Source of the DNA: Trichomonas vaginalis G3
Lineage: Eukaryota; Parabasalia; Trichomonadida; Trichomonadidae
DNA length: 64,000 bases
Assembly: GCF_026262505.1 (NCBI RefSeq)
Contig: NC_067208.1
Coordinates: 2,480,001-2,544,000, forward strand
Direction of reading: 5' to 3'
Position numbers and translations under genes: made by a program. Below, piece by piece: positions 9,840-17,763 of the stretch. Position 1 is the stretch's first letter, and each line of letters begins with the position of its first letter. A model generated the notes under the pieces. It saw only the letters and a program-made list of their open reading frames with translations, made no database searches and was not told the DNA's origin.

Positions 9840-11315
9840 ATGGAAATGTTTCCGAATGGGTATAACGAATGCGACAATGCCATTAGAAGGTCAGAAATAG
9901 TTCCTGGAACTTACGAATATACAACTGCTGTTTCTTATGGAAACGTAGGTGAGTTTGGAGAAGGTTCTTCAACAACAGTAGATATTGCTTGCGACAGGTT
10001 TCATATAATTTCTATTGACAACTCTTTCTTATACGTGGAACAAGACATTGAAATAAAACCTTCTGCCAAGTTGTCTGACAAGAAAGGTTGCAATGGAATT
10101 TTCTATGTCGGATACCAATATGCTCCAGAAGTTTTCATGGGATATAAGATATATTCTAACTCTGACTTAGTTCAAACAGTAACATGGGCAAACTATGAAT
10201 GGTTCGCTTTGAGAAACTCAGTACAACCACAAGCTAGAGAACAAACAGACCAGTATGCAACCATTGAGAAAATAAGAAGACTTGACCCTAACGTTCCAGG
10301 AGTTTATGTTAACCTTTCTGGACAAACTGCAGCAGCAGTAACCAAAGTAAAACTGAAACTTAGAGTTCCTTTGTCATCTTTCCTCATCTTCAGGTTTTTA
10401 AGATACTTGCCAAACTGGGCAGGAAAAATTTCTATCGAACTTACTCCAAGCAAAAATAACTTAGTCATTGCACCAACACAAGACCCATTCACTCTTACAG
10501 AAGTAGTGGGAACAAATAAAATGTCATTCGCCGACTTTTGCAAAAACAAAGTTGACTTAGACTTTGGTTTCTCAAACCTCAACACTGAAGTAAACTATTA
10601 TTTCAATGCTGCTGGAGATGCTTGGGACCCAGTTAAGTTCACATGCGAAAAATTTGAATGCAAGAGAATAGAAAGCAGACTTGCAGTCTATATGTTGGAC
10701 CCAGATATTTCAAATGCTTTAGCTGCCAAATATATTGCAGTTCCACTTATGTTCCCTATACACCAAATATCTGTCAAAGACTTTGCAGGTGAAGTTGGAA
10801 ACCAAAGTGCTGACCCAGGTGCAAGAACAGATATTGCCTTAACAACTGCAATGAAACATGCAGATACTATGTTTGTACTGTTCAGACGAACTATAAATGA
10901 CTATTCTTGTTTCTACAACCCTGGTATTAAATATCATATAAACATAGATGGCAAATATTATCCAAGAGAAGAATATTCTACAGTTGAGGATATGAGGTCA
11001 TACAACTTGACATTAGATGCTATGAACTTTAACAACAACTTCACAACAACCATAAACCCTGAAATGCAAAGTTCTATTATGCCATATGTGAAAGTATGGA
11101 CTCATACAGGAGGTCAAAAAACTCAATATACAAATGGAGACCGTTCAAACTTTTGGCTTGGCATTCCATTTGCTGACTCAGAAGACTTTATGGGTGGTAT
11201 TTCAACTGTTGGTACTGTACAAATACAATATACTGGTGACAGAGACGGTCCAGATGAATTGAGAGCAAAGAAGTTTACAAAACCAATAGCACTTTTCACG
11301 GAAGATGCTCTTTGA
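9840..11315 (+). CDS. Major capsid-like protein (double jelly-roll type, predicted)
   Basis: The frame encodes 491 residues, beta-rich throughout. It has alternating hydrophobic strands and aromatic-rich loops, and a central segment KLRVPLSSFLIFRFLRYLP. The C-terminus (YTGDRDGPDELRAKKF) has the look of Polinton major capsid proteins. Length and position (downstream of a large structural gene, upstream of a smaller jelly-roll-like gene and the ATPase) fit the capsid module known from Polintons. The fold is inferred from pattern, not computed. The start given is the first ATG of the open frame. Confidence 0.65.
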   Translation: MEMFPNGYNECDNAIRRSEIVPGTYEYTTAVSYGNVGEFGEGSSTTVDIACDRFHIISIDNSFLYVEQDIEIKPSAKLSDKKGCNGIFYVGYQYAPEVFMGYKIYSNSDLVQTVTWANYEWFALRNSVQPQAREQTDQYATIEKIRRLDPNVPGVYVNLSGQTAAAVTKVKLKLRVPLSSFLIFRFLRYLPNWAGKISIELTPSKNNLVIAPTQDPFTLTEVVGTNKMSFADFCKNKVDLDFGFSNLNTEVNYYFNAAGDAWDPVKFTCEKFECKRIESRLAVYMLDPDISNALAAKYIAVPLMFPIHQISVKDFAGEVGNQSADPGARTDIALTTAMKHADTMFVLFRRTINDYSCFYNPGIKYHINIDGKYYPREEYSTVEDMRSYNLTLDAMNFNNNFTTTINPEMQSSIMPYVKVWTHTGGQKTQYTNGDRSNFWLGIPFADSEDFMGGISTVGTVQIQYTGDRDGPDELRAKKFTKPIALFTEDAL

Positions 11316-11714
11316 AGATTCGTTCGATGAAACCTGCTGGGGCTCCTCAGATTGGTATAACGACAGCTTCCATCGAGCAGATTTTGGCAGCAGGTCAGTA
11401 AGTTGTTCTTGAACTGACTTCTCTCCGTCAAATATTGACAGTACGCCAGTTTTGACATAATATTGTAAGATAAACTTTCCTTTAGAAATATCTGTAAGTT
11501 TTGTTGTTATATTTTTGTCAACGTCAAGAACTTTCACCATTTCGGTTATACCAACTTTCTTTGCTTTATGAAAATATTTTGGTTCAGCAAAGACTGCTAT
11601 TCTATAACATTTTCCATTGTTTGTATAAAGAACTATTCTGTCAATGTATTTGTATTGTTTGTGTGTGTAAACTTTGTTCTGCTTCAATTCGAAGAGATAC
11701 TCAAATACGTCCAT
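11202..11714 (-). CDS. Maverick small protein antisense to the capsid gene end
   Basis: The frame encodes 170 residues starting MDVFEYLFELKQNK. It is convergent with the capsid-like gene and overlaps its last 114 bases on the opposite strand. The N-terminal 110 residues look like a small mixed alpha/beta domain with strands at YIDRIVLYT and YRIAVFAEP. The part overlapping the capsid gene is less protein-like and may only reflect the capsid frame. The N-terminal half recurs in Maverick B (from 49149). I recognise no family. Confidence 0.6.
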   Translation of the reverse strand: MDVFEYLFELKQNKVYTHKQYKYIDRIVLYTNNGKCYRIAVFAEPKYFHKAKKVGITEMVKVLDVDKNITTKLTDISKGKFILQYYVKTGVLSIFDGEKSVQEQLTDLLPKSARWKLSLYQSEEPQQVSSNESSKSIFREKCYWFCKLLCSQFIWTVSVTSILYLYSTNS

Positions 11715-11732
11715 CTTTTTATTCTAAGTAAA

Positions 11733-12068
11733 ATGTCATTTCCGAAAAATAGAAGCGTAAGTGTTTCAAAAGGTTTAATGGCGGTGGCAGATGTGAAGTT
11801 AAATTCACCAACTCAAACAAACAGTCAAAGTGTTATTGTCAATGTCAAAGAAAGAGATGTTGAAGTGGGGAAACCATACGAGGACGAAGATGGTATAACA
11901 ATAGTTCCTGTAAAAGAACAACCAACATATCCTGAAGTTAGCAGAGACTTAAGTTCTGTTGCAGATATTCGAAACGACTACCAACAACTTAAAGACAAAC
12001 TTAAAACTCAGGAGAAGATTTGTCAAGCTTTGGGTATAATGTTAAACTTGTCGAACACAACCCTGTAA
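11733..12068 (+). CDS. Maverick small protein (MSFPKNRSV family)
   Basis: The frame encodes 111 residues from the ATG at 11733-11735, only 18 bases from the divergent start at 11714, so the two must share a compact promoter. It is hydrophilic, with an acidic-proline central segment and a helical end (IRNDYQQLKDKLKTQEKICQ). No domain is recognised. The same protein is present in Maverick B. Confidence 0.6.
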   Translation: MSFPKNRSVSVSKGLMAVADVKLNSPTQTNSQSVIVNVKERDVEVGKPYEDEDGITIVPVKEQPTYPEVSRDLSSVADIRNDYQQLKDKLKTQEKICQALGIMLNLSNTTL

Positions 12069-12313
12069 AAGTGAACTCATATGTCATTGCACCTCATGAA
12101 GTTTTGAAAGAACTATTGAAACTTTTGACAGAGGCAGACGATATAAACATCAAAGAAATAGAACCCGACATTGCTTGCTGTGGTGTTTCATATAATGTCA
12201 TTGACAAGATATACGTTATGAAAGGAGGTGAAACGTTGAACTTAAAATATAGTTTCCCAGACGTCATAAAAATATTTGACGACCACAACATTTCATTAAA
12301 GTTTGTTTGCTAA
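12020..12313 (+). CDS. Maverick small protein of unknown function
   Basis: This open frame of about 97 codons ends four bases before the ATG of the minor capsid-like gene and overlaps the preceding frame. It contains a helical stretch (HEVLKELLKLLTEADDINIKE) and C-terminal strands. The same sequence occurs in Maverick B. The start is not assigned and no family is recognised. Confidence 0.45.
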   Translation: MSSFGYNVKLVEHNPVKVNSYVIAPHEVLKELLKLLTEADDINIKEIEPDIACCGVSYNVIDKIYVMKGGETLNLKYSFPDVIKIFDDHNISLKFVC

Positions 12314-12317
12314 GTAA

Positions 12318-13106
12318 ATGGCAGAAGACACAATGGTTTATACTATTACGACTAAAAACCCTGAGTCATATAATTCTATAACAACAAACTTACAAAGTCC
12401 TCAAGGACGGTATTGTAAACTGACCTTAAACACGATGACGACTAAAGCCTGTTTTGCTCTTTTGACACCAGAAGACTTTGTTGTTGTGAATGGTAAAAAA
12501 TACTTCTTTGAAGATACTTACTCAGATATACCACCAACAGGTTTTGTTGACTTATTTAATACTTTAAGGACGGATGTAACATGTGCTGCAACTAGAGCAG
12601 GTTTCATTATGTTTGGATGTCCGACCGAGTTTACTATAAACGATATGAGCTATAATACAAAACTTATATCTGGTTTTTACTACCAACAGTTTCCTATAAC
12701 AGGAAAAGGTGTCATACAAGGTCTATCTGTTCCATTGACTTTAAGTACACCTATTTTATATATTGTTTCAAACTTAGGTTCAAAGTGCTATTCGAATGTC
12801 GACAGAAACTACTATGACCAAAAGATACTCATGCGTATAAACAATACTTTCTCTGCTGGTTTGCCTATTGTTCATTCGAATGCAGAGTTTTCAGCTCTAG
12901 TAAACTCAAACACTTTAGCAAACATAAACTTAACCTTAGTTGACGCAAACTTTGTTCCTGTAAAACTTTTATGTCCTATGTATTTGTCAATGACGGCAGA
13001 AAGTTTCGAATTGGAAGATGCAACCGGTGAAAGTATTGTATTACAAGAACAACTTCAACAACAAATAGCTCAAGAACAACAAATGCAACAACAAAGTCAA
13101 GAATAA
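12318..13106 (+). CDS. Minor capsid-like protein (predicted jelly-roll)
   Basis: The frame encodes 262 residues, beta-rich and rich in Thr, Asn, Phe and Tyr, ending in a Gln-rich tail (LQEQLQQQIAQEQQMQQQ). The C-terminal pattern LTLVDANFVPVKL followed by YLSMTAESFE resembles the last strands of single jelly-roll penton/minor capsid proteins of Polintons. It lies directly after the small-protein pair and before the helicase. The fold call is inference; the order of genes supports it. Confidence 0.5.
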   Translation: MAEDTMVYTITTKNPESYNSITTNLQSPQGRYCKLTLNTMTTKACFALLTPEDFVVVNGKKYFFEDTYSDIPPTGFVDLFNTLRTDVTCAATRAGFIMFGCPTEFTINDMSYNTKLISGFYYQQFPITGKGVIQGLSVPLTLSTPILYIVSNLGSKCYSNVDRNYYDQKILMRINNTFSAGLPIVHSNAEFSALVNSNTLANINLTLVDANFVPVKLLCPMYLSMTAESFELEDATGESIVLQEQLQQQIAQEQQMQQQSQE

Positions 13107-13136
13107 AAAAAATATTTTTTTTTATTTTTATAAAAA
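13107..13136. promoter_or_regulatory. A/T-palindromic intergenic motif
   Basis: A run of A, then TAT, then a run of T and ATTTTTATAAAAATG fills this 30-bp gap. The same motif, AAAAAAATATTTTTTT with or without a following ATTTTTAT, recurs in many Maverick gaps in both copies. It is a candidate element-specific promoter or gene-end signal. Confidence 0.45.
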
Positions 13137-13272
13137 TGTACAGAATAGATGTTTCAGATTTTTATGACTTCCAAGCCTTCAGAAATATGTGTCCATTTAG
13201 AGACTATAACAAAGCAGTCGAGAATTTGAAACGTTTAGTCATTTATGTCGACTCTGCCCAGAATGTTATGTC

Positions 13273-14370
13273 ATGAAAGAATGGGATGTTGTCTTTAACA
13301 AACCAAGAGCGACAATAGTTTCAGAACAAGAATGTAGACAGAAACTTAAGAAAATAAAAGTTGTACAAGTTGGCATGAAGATGTTAGATGCTTGGGATAT
13401 CTTATTGTCAAAGTTAGAAGATTTTTCAGTTCGAGGTATAAAGTTTTATACACCTTCTCCAAACTTCTATTCTATCTTCACTGGATATAAATACGAACAA
13501 GTAGAATGGAAAGAAAATATTATAGAAGCTTGGTTAGACCATGTCAAAGAAATTATATGCAATGGAAACGAAAGAGTCTATGAGTATATCTTATGTTGGT
13601 TTGCAAACATCTTACAACATCCAAGTGCTAAAAATGAAACTGCTCTCATTATAATTGGAAAGCAAGGAACTGGTAAGAACACATTCTTTACAGATATTTT
13701 GTGCAAACTGTTAGAAGGTTATTCGAATCCGAATATGACAAACTTAGAAAACATCTGTGGCAAGTTTAACTCCTCAATAGAGAATATGAAACTTATAGTT
13801 TGCAATGAACTTCAAAGTATAGATACAACAAAAGTTTTGAACTCAGATGCTTTGAAGAGTCTTATAACAGACAAAGTTGGAGTTGTTGAAAGAAAATATA
13901 AAGACCAAAGAGTTTGTGAAAATGTTGCAAACTTCATTATGGTTTCAAACAATACTGTTCCGATGAAGTTAGAAAGTTCTGACAGAAGATATGTAGTTGT
14001 CAGAACGTCAGATTCTCATATGCAAGATACAGAATATTTTGACGACTTAGCAGAAACTTTGACATCTGACTTTTACAACCACTTGTTCTCATATTTTATG
14101 ACATTAGATATTTCAAAGTTCAATCCAAGACAAATTCCACATACCGAAGAGAGACAAACATTGTTAGAAGCAAACAAGAGTGTATATGAACTGTTCATAG
14201 ATGAAACTGACTTTGTGTCATTAGATGAAAGGTCATTGTACGATGAATATAAACAATATTGTCAAGAGTATGGTTATATGGCAGCTTCTAAACGAACATT
14301 CTTGGCAAATGTCAAAAGTCTTTTAGACATACAGAACGGCGTATATACAAAGAAAAATTTTTATGAGTAA
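13273..14370 (+). CDS. SF3-type helicase
   Basis: The frame encodes 365 residues. Walker A is GKQGTGKNT (129-137). The Walker B-like segment LIVCNE (174-179) is followed by motif C FIMVSNN (221-227). An arginine pair at SSDRRY (236-240) is a likely Arg finger. This order is that of superfamily 3 helicases (D5/NrS-1-like) of DNA viruses, which unwind DNA as hexamers at replication forks. The C-terminal 110 residues (LDERSLYDEYKQYCQEYGY..SKRTFLANVKSLL) look like the winged-helix domain common after such helicases. An SF3-type helicase is not a core gene of all Polintons, so its presence here is notable. Confidence 0.8.
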   Translation: MKEWDVVFNKPRATIVSEQECRQKLKKIKVVQVGMKMLDAWDILLSKLEDFSVRGIKFYTPSPNFYSIFTGYKYEQVEWKENIIEAWLDHVKEIICNGNERVYEYILCWFANILQHPSAKNETALIIIGKQGTGKNTFFTDILCKLLEGYSNPNMTNLENICGKFNSSIENMKLIVCNELQSIDTTKVLNSDALKSLITDKVGVVERKYKDQRVCENVANFIMVSNNTVPMKLESSDRRYVVVRTSDSHMQDTEYFDDLAETLTSDFYNHLFSYFMTLDISKFNPRQIPHTEERQTLLEANKSVYELFIDETDFVSLDERSLYDEYKQYCQEYGYMAASKRTFLANVKSLLDIQNGVYTKKNFYE

Positions 14371-14406
14371 ATTTAAAAAAAAATATTTTTTTATCCGATA
14401 GAAAAG

Positions 14407-14826
14407 ATGGCAAAATTCATCTCAGTAAACAAGTACATGTCAGGACTTAAAGAAGAACTAGACCCATTCACATATTTGAATGTTTACTTCTACCATTTTG
14501 AAAAGTCTTCATTCAGCAAAGTTTGGAACATCGAACCAGTTAAGTTTGCTATTGTGACTAAAAATGGTGCGAAATTTGAAGACTTAGACATAGAAGGTTT
14601 GTTAACAGTCAAAGAAAATTTTGACAGAAGGTTCTCAAACCTTAAAGAAGGCAAAGCATACAAACTTGTTATACCTTATGAACCAAAGAAAGCAGACGAC
14701 TATGAATATTATGAGTCTAAGATAGTTGAAGTTCAAGGTAAATTGGGTAAAAAGATTTTAGAGTCTAAGCCAGTGTTTACTCCTAAAGAGGAAGAGAACA
14801 TTGACATTGACCCAGAAATGTTCTAA
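14407..14826 (+). CDS. Maverick small protein, 139 aa
   Basis: The frame starts MAKFISVNKYMSGL, 36 bases after the helicase stop and downstream of an A/T-palindromic gap motif. The predicted fold is beta-rich (LNVYFYHFEKSSF, VKFAIVTKNGAKF, YKLVIPYEP), with an acidic C-terminus (EEENIDIDPEMF). The position next to the helicase and the beta-rich, acidic-tailed layout would fit a single-strand DNA-binding protein, but no motif proves that. It is conserved in Maverick B (45807-46226). Confidence 0.65.
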   Translation: MAKFISVNKYMSGLKEELDPFTYLNVYFYHFEKSSFSKVWNIEPVKFAIVTKNGAKFEDLDIEGLLTVKENFDRRFSNLKEGKAYKLVIPYEPKKADDYEYYESKIVEVQGKLGKKILESKPVFTPKEEENIDIDPEMF

Positions 14827-14842
14827 AAATAAAATTTTATTT

Positions 14843-15310
14843 TTACATGTCATATCTCACCTTCTCTGGAACTGGTTCAGGTTCTTTCTTCTCTTCTACT
14901 TTCTTTTCTTCTACTTTCTTTTCTTTCTTTTCTCTCTTCTTCTTCTTCTCTGGTGGAGTTATGTCAAATTTGGCGCAACCATATTTATGTAAAAGTTCTT
15001 TGTCCTTTAATAGCTCATCTATTCTGTTTTCTATTTCATCTTCAAGAACAGCGCATGTGTCTTCTTTGCATTCTAAGAACTTTTGTTGGACTTCATCTTT
15101 CCAATCGGCGTCATCTCTGTCAACAAGTCTGTCATTGACAAATTTTAAGACTGCTCTTTGTAATGTTTTATGGTTCTTGTCATATTCCCAGAAACAGAAC
15201 TTTAGAACAAATTCACCTTTCTTGTTTACACTATGTAAGATTTTATGGTCGACAGATGTTTTGCTGTCAAAAAGTTTGTCTCGAATATAGATAGCGAAAT
15301 CACTAGACAT
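14843..15310 (-). CDS. Maverick Lys/Glu-tailed protein
   Basis: The frame encodes 155 residues from the ATG at 15308-15310 (MSSDFAIYIRDKLF). The N-terminal 115 residues are a helical domain with several Trp and Cys. The last 40 are a Lys/Glu/Pro repeat tract (KKREKKEKK, EPEPVPEK). It is divergent from the packaging ATPase, with only 36 bp between the two start codons. No family is recognised. Maverick B has a matching gene in which mainly the low-complexity tail differs. Confidence 0.65.
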   Translation of the reverse strand: MSSDFAIYIRDKLFDSKTSVDHKILHSVNKKGEFVLKFCFWEYDKNHKTLQRAVLKFVNDRLVDRDDADWKDEVQQKFLECKEDTCAVLEDEIENRIDELLKDKELLHKYGCAKFDITPPEKKKKREKKEKKVEEKKVEEKKEPEPVPEKVRYDM

Positions 15311-15346
15311 TTTCAAAAAGATAAAAATTTTAATTTTTCTAAAAAT
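15311..15346. promoter_or_regulatory. 36-bp bidirectional promoter
   Basis: The whole gap between the divergent starts at 15310 and 15347 is A/T-only apart from a few bases (AAAATTTTAATTTTT core). It must serve both genes. Maverick B keeps a 36-bp gap at the equivalent place (45293-45328). Confidence 0.5.
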
Positions 15347-16222
15347 ATGTTAGAAAAAAAGTTTGCTGACATTGACAAGAAATTTGAGAATGTTTTAAAC
15401 AAGAACAAGAGGAAGTTAGAAAATGCTCAGATAAAGCCTATACATGACAAGTTCTTATTTGCTCAGAATGGTATAACAGGTCTAATTGCACCACCTGGGT
15501 CGGGTAAGACTTTCACTTATCTTAAAATGGCTGCACAACAACAAGAACTAGATGAGAAGAACCCATTCTATGAGTTAGTTGTTATTTGTAGTACTTCTGG
15601 TCAATTTGACCAAACCGTCAATTCGTTCAAAGATATTATAAAGAAATCTAAGTTAGTATGTATAAAGGATACTGAGTTGTTAGATTGGATAAAGAAGTAC
15701 CAAAGAAGAGTTTTGAAGTACAATGCTATAAATGAGTATGTCAATTCGAAGTTTAAAGACCCAAATGAGGAAATGCAGAGAATATTAGAGAAGAAACACT
15801 TCCGAAACAAACAGAAAGAGATAGAATACATTTCGAAGAAATTGCAATCTTACGATTGGAAGACTTACCCTCACAGATGTCTTCTTATCTTAGATGACTT
15901 TGCTTCTCATCCTTTGTTAAAGAACAGAGAACAAGACATGTGTCGAATTCTTAAGAAGCTCAGACACTTTAACATCTCTGTTGTCATTTGTGTACAGACA
16001 GCAAAGAGTTTAAGTAAGGATGTAAAGAGAATACTTACTGACATTATACTTTTCCCTGGATTGTCCGAAGACGATTTCATGGAACTTATGAAAGAGTCCA
16101 TGGCAGGTAAGTTTGACAGACATGAACTATGGGAGAAGTACAAAGTCATACAAGACCCTCATACTTCTTTCAGAATTCATATCTACGCGAACAAAGTTCA
16201 AATTGTAAAAAGTCAAGCTTGA
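15347..16222 (+). CDS. FtsK/HerA-type genome-packaging ATPase
   Basis: The frame encodes 291 residues from the ATG at 15347-15349 (MLEKKFADID). An upstream in-frame ATG at 15245 would overlap the divergent gene and is rejected. Walker A is APPGSGKT (48-55) and Walker B is LLILDDF (179-185). A sensor-like segment follows (ISVVICVQTAKSL). These are the marks of the A32/FtsK-HerA packaging ATPases that define Polintons and related viruses and pump DNA into the capsid. The same protein, nearly identical, is in Maverick B. Confidence 0.85.
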   Translation: MLEKKFADIDKKFENVLNKNKRKLENAQIKPIHDKFLFAQNGITGLIAPPGSGKTFTYLKMAAQQQELDEKNPFYELVVICSTSGQFDQTVNSFKDIIKKSKLVCIKDTELLDWIKKYQRRVLKYNAINEYVNSKFKDPNEEMQRILEKKHFRNKQKEIEYISKKLQSYDWKTYPHRCLLILDDFASHPLLKNREQDMCRILKKLRHFNISVVICVQTAKSLSKDVKRILTDIILFPGLSEDDFMELMKESMAGKFDRHELWEKYKVIQDPHTSFRIHIYANKVQIVKSQA

Positions 16223-16315
16223 AAAATGTAAGTGTTGAGTCTTAGTCTGTTGTGGTGCTGGGGCTGTCGGTTCTTCTGGCTTTGGAATGGACTCGGTTGG
16301 TGGTACGTCGGACAT
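16127..16315 (-). CDS. Cassette mini-gene, left type (MSDVPPTE..PKPEEP)
   Basis: The 62-codon frame begins MSDVPPTESIPKPEEPTAP at the edge of a tandem-repeat array and runs back over the end of the ATPase gene on the opposite strand. Only the first 25 residues are shared with the two other left-type mini-genes (21297-21521 and 44320-44397). The later residues may be incidental. Acidic, proline-rich and probably unstructured. Function unknown. Confidence 0.4.
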   Translation of the reverse strand: MSDVPPTESIPKPEEPTAPAPQQTKTQHLHFSSLTFYNLNFVRVDMNSERSMRVLYDFVLLP

Positions 16316-16775
16316 TGTCTTGAAACAATAAAAGACTTGTCTTGAAAAAGTAAAAGACTTGTCTTGAAAAAGTAAAAGACTTGTCTTGAAAAAGTAAAAG
16401 ACTTGTCTTGAAACAATAAAAGACTTGTCTTGAAAAAGTAAAAGACTTGTCTTGAAAAAGTAAAAGACTTGTCTTGAAAAAGTAAAAGACTTGTCTTGAA
16501 AAAGTAAAAGACTTGTCTTGAAAAAGTACGGGTATCGTCTGAAATCAAGACCACTGTTCTCAAATTTGAGAACTTTACACCAAAAAATTTCTTGAAAAAT
16601 AACGGGTCTTGTCTTGAAAAAGTAAAAGACTTGTCTTGAAAAAGTAAAAGACTTGTCTTGAAAAAGTAAAAGACTTGTCTTGAAAAAGTAAAAGACTTGT
16701 CTTGAAAAAGTAAAAGACTTGTCTTGAAAAAGTAAAAGACTTGTCTTGAAAAAGTAAAAGACTTGTCTTGAAACA
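16316..16775. repeat. 22-bp tandem repeat array, cassette 1
   Basis: About 16-17 copies of a 22-bp unit (AAAAGACTTGTCTTG core) fill the gap between two divergent mini-genes. The unit contains a short dyad AAGAC-TT-GTCTT. The array is split by a non-repeat core at about 16528-16610 that holds the perfect 16-bp palindrome TTCTCAAATTTGAGAA. The unit has no stop codon in several frames, so long spurious frames run through it on the minus strand. Confidence 0.9.
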
Positions 16776-16856
16776 ATGACCGACATAGACCCAACAGATG
16801 AGGCAATCTACCTTATAGAGCTACCTGAGCCATCTGAAGTCAAGCTTGAAAAATAA
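16776..16856 (+). CDS. Cassette mini-gene, right type (PTDEAIYLIE)
   Basis: The 26-codon frame starts MTDIDPTDEAIYLIELP at the right edge of the 22-bp array and ends 10 bases before the 3' end of the convergent KilA-N gene. The PTDEAIYLIE segment is shared with the 121-residue gene at 21838 and with a mini-gene in Maverick B (43923-44057). Function unknown; conservation of the N-terminus in three places argues it is translated. Confidence 0.5.
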   Translation: MTDIDPTDEAIYLIELPEPSEVKLEK

Positions 16857-16866
16857 AGAGTGCAAT

Positions 16867-17673
16867 TTACTCTACTTGTTTGAAGTTGTCAAAATACTCT
16901 GTTATTTTTTCTTTCAGTAGCGGCAAATCTTCTTTGAATGTAAGAATTGTACAACCTTTCATATCATAGTGTGTTTGAGGTAACGTATCTTGAACTATTT
17001 GTTTCACATCTTCATTTGGAGTCATTGAAATCGGTAAGTTTTCGCGATAGAACCAATTTCTGTCAGATTTGTAAATCTTAGCAAGGTCGTAAAAGCTTTT
17101 GTTGTTTCTTCTGACTAAATGCAACATAACCATATCTCTGTCTTCTTCATTTTCCATCTCTTCAGTGTAAATCATATACTTATAGTTCTTTTCCTTTCCT
17201 TTTGGTACCGAACGTGGTATTCTTTTCTGAATGTTTTTGTCTTTTGCTTCAAGCTTGTTCTCTAGCTCTTCACGTTCTTGTCTATGAATTTCGTCTAACA
17301 TCATGAAAATATAACAAGCATAGCGAGGTGAAGCCCACATTGCAACAGCATTTACAAGAAGTCTATGTACATAATATCCTTTCAAACCATTTGGCAAATT
17401 TTTACGATTTTCGTACGGAATCTCGTTCCTCGGTTTTCCGAGGGACGCAAACATATGAGGAAATTCTTCTAAAAGTTCTTTTGTCTGTTGGTTTTCAAAC
17501 CAATGGTATGCTTGCTTTGTAGAACGAAGAGCATTCAAAATACTTTGCATTTGGTACATATCGTCTTTGACCGAACGAATGAGACGTAACTGTTTGTTAT
17601 ACTGAACCCACTCGTATTCTTCATTTATAGCTTCATGAACGATAGCAGTTGTTGTGTTCTCTGATGTTGACAT
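16867..17673 (-). CDS. KilA-N domain protein 1
   Basis: The frame encodes 268 residues from the ATG at 17671-17673 (MSTSENTTTAIVHEA); an upstream in-frame start is rejected because it reads through the A/T-rich gap. The KilA-N DNA-binding domain lies at about 28-125, ending GYYVHRLLVNAVAMWASPRY, followed by a coiled stretch (EREELENKLEAKDK) and a C-terminal domain conserved in Maverick B. KilA-N proteins of phages and large DNA viruses are presumed DNA-binding regulators. The variable loop before LPNGLKGYY is encoded by a GC-rich hairpin (17424-17447, stem CGTTCCTCGG/CCGAGGGACG) with near-copies in the intergenic array at 18448-18720. Confidence 0.8.
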   Translation of the reverse strand: MSTSENTTTAIVHEAINEEYEWVQYNKQLRLIRSVKDDMYQMQSILNALRSTKQAYHWFENQQTKELLEEFPHMFASLGKPRNEIPYENRKNLPNGLKGYYVHRLLVNAVAMWASPRYACYIFMMLDEIHRQEREELENKLEAKDKNIQKRIPRSVPKGKEKNYKYMIYTEEMENEEDRDMVMLHLVRRNNKSFYDLAKIYKSDRNWFYRENLPISMTPNEDVKQIVQDTLPQTHYDMKGCTILTFKEDLPLLKEKITEYFDNFKQVE

Positions 17674-17763
17674 ATCTGTCTTTATATTCCGGATAAAAAA
17701 ATAAATAAAAATAAAACTAACTTTATTTTTTCTATCTTTCACAAAAGACCAAAAATAAACGCT

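Noticed and set aside
14847-15290. Plus-strand Ser/Phe-rich frame
   Set aside because: It is the antisense shadow of the Lys/Glu-tailed protein gene.
15245-15346. Upstream start for the packaging ATPase
   Set aside because: It would overlap the divergent gene, and the conserved 36-bp gap with a good ATG is present in both Mavericks.
16127-16806. Two long minus-strand open frames (about 200 residues) with SFTFSRQVFYFF repeats
   Set aside because: They are the 22-bp array read through in frames without stops. Period 22 cycles through three frames, giving repetitive but not protein-like sequence. Only the short end at the mini-gene has a conserved counterpart.
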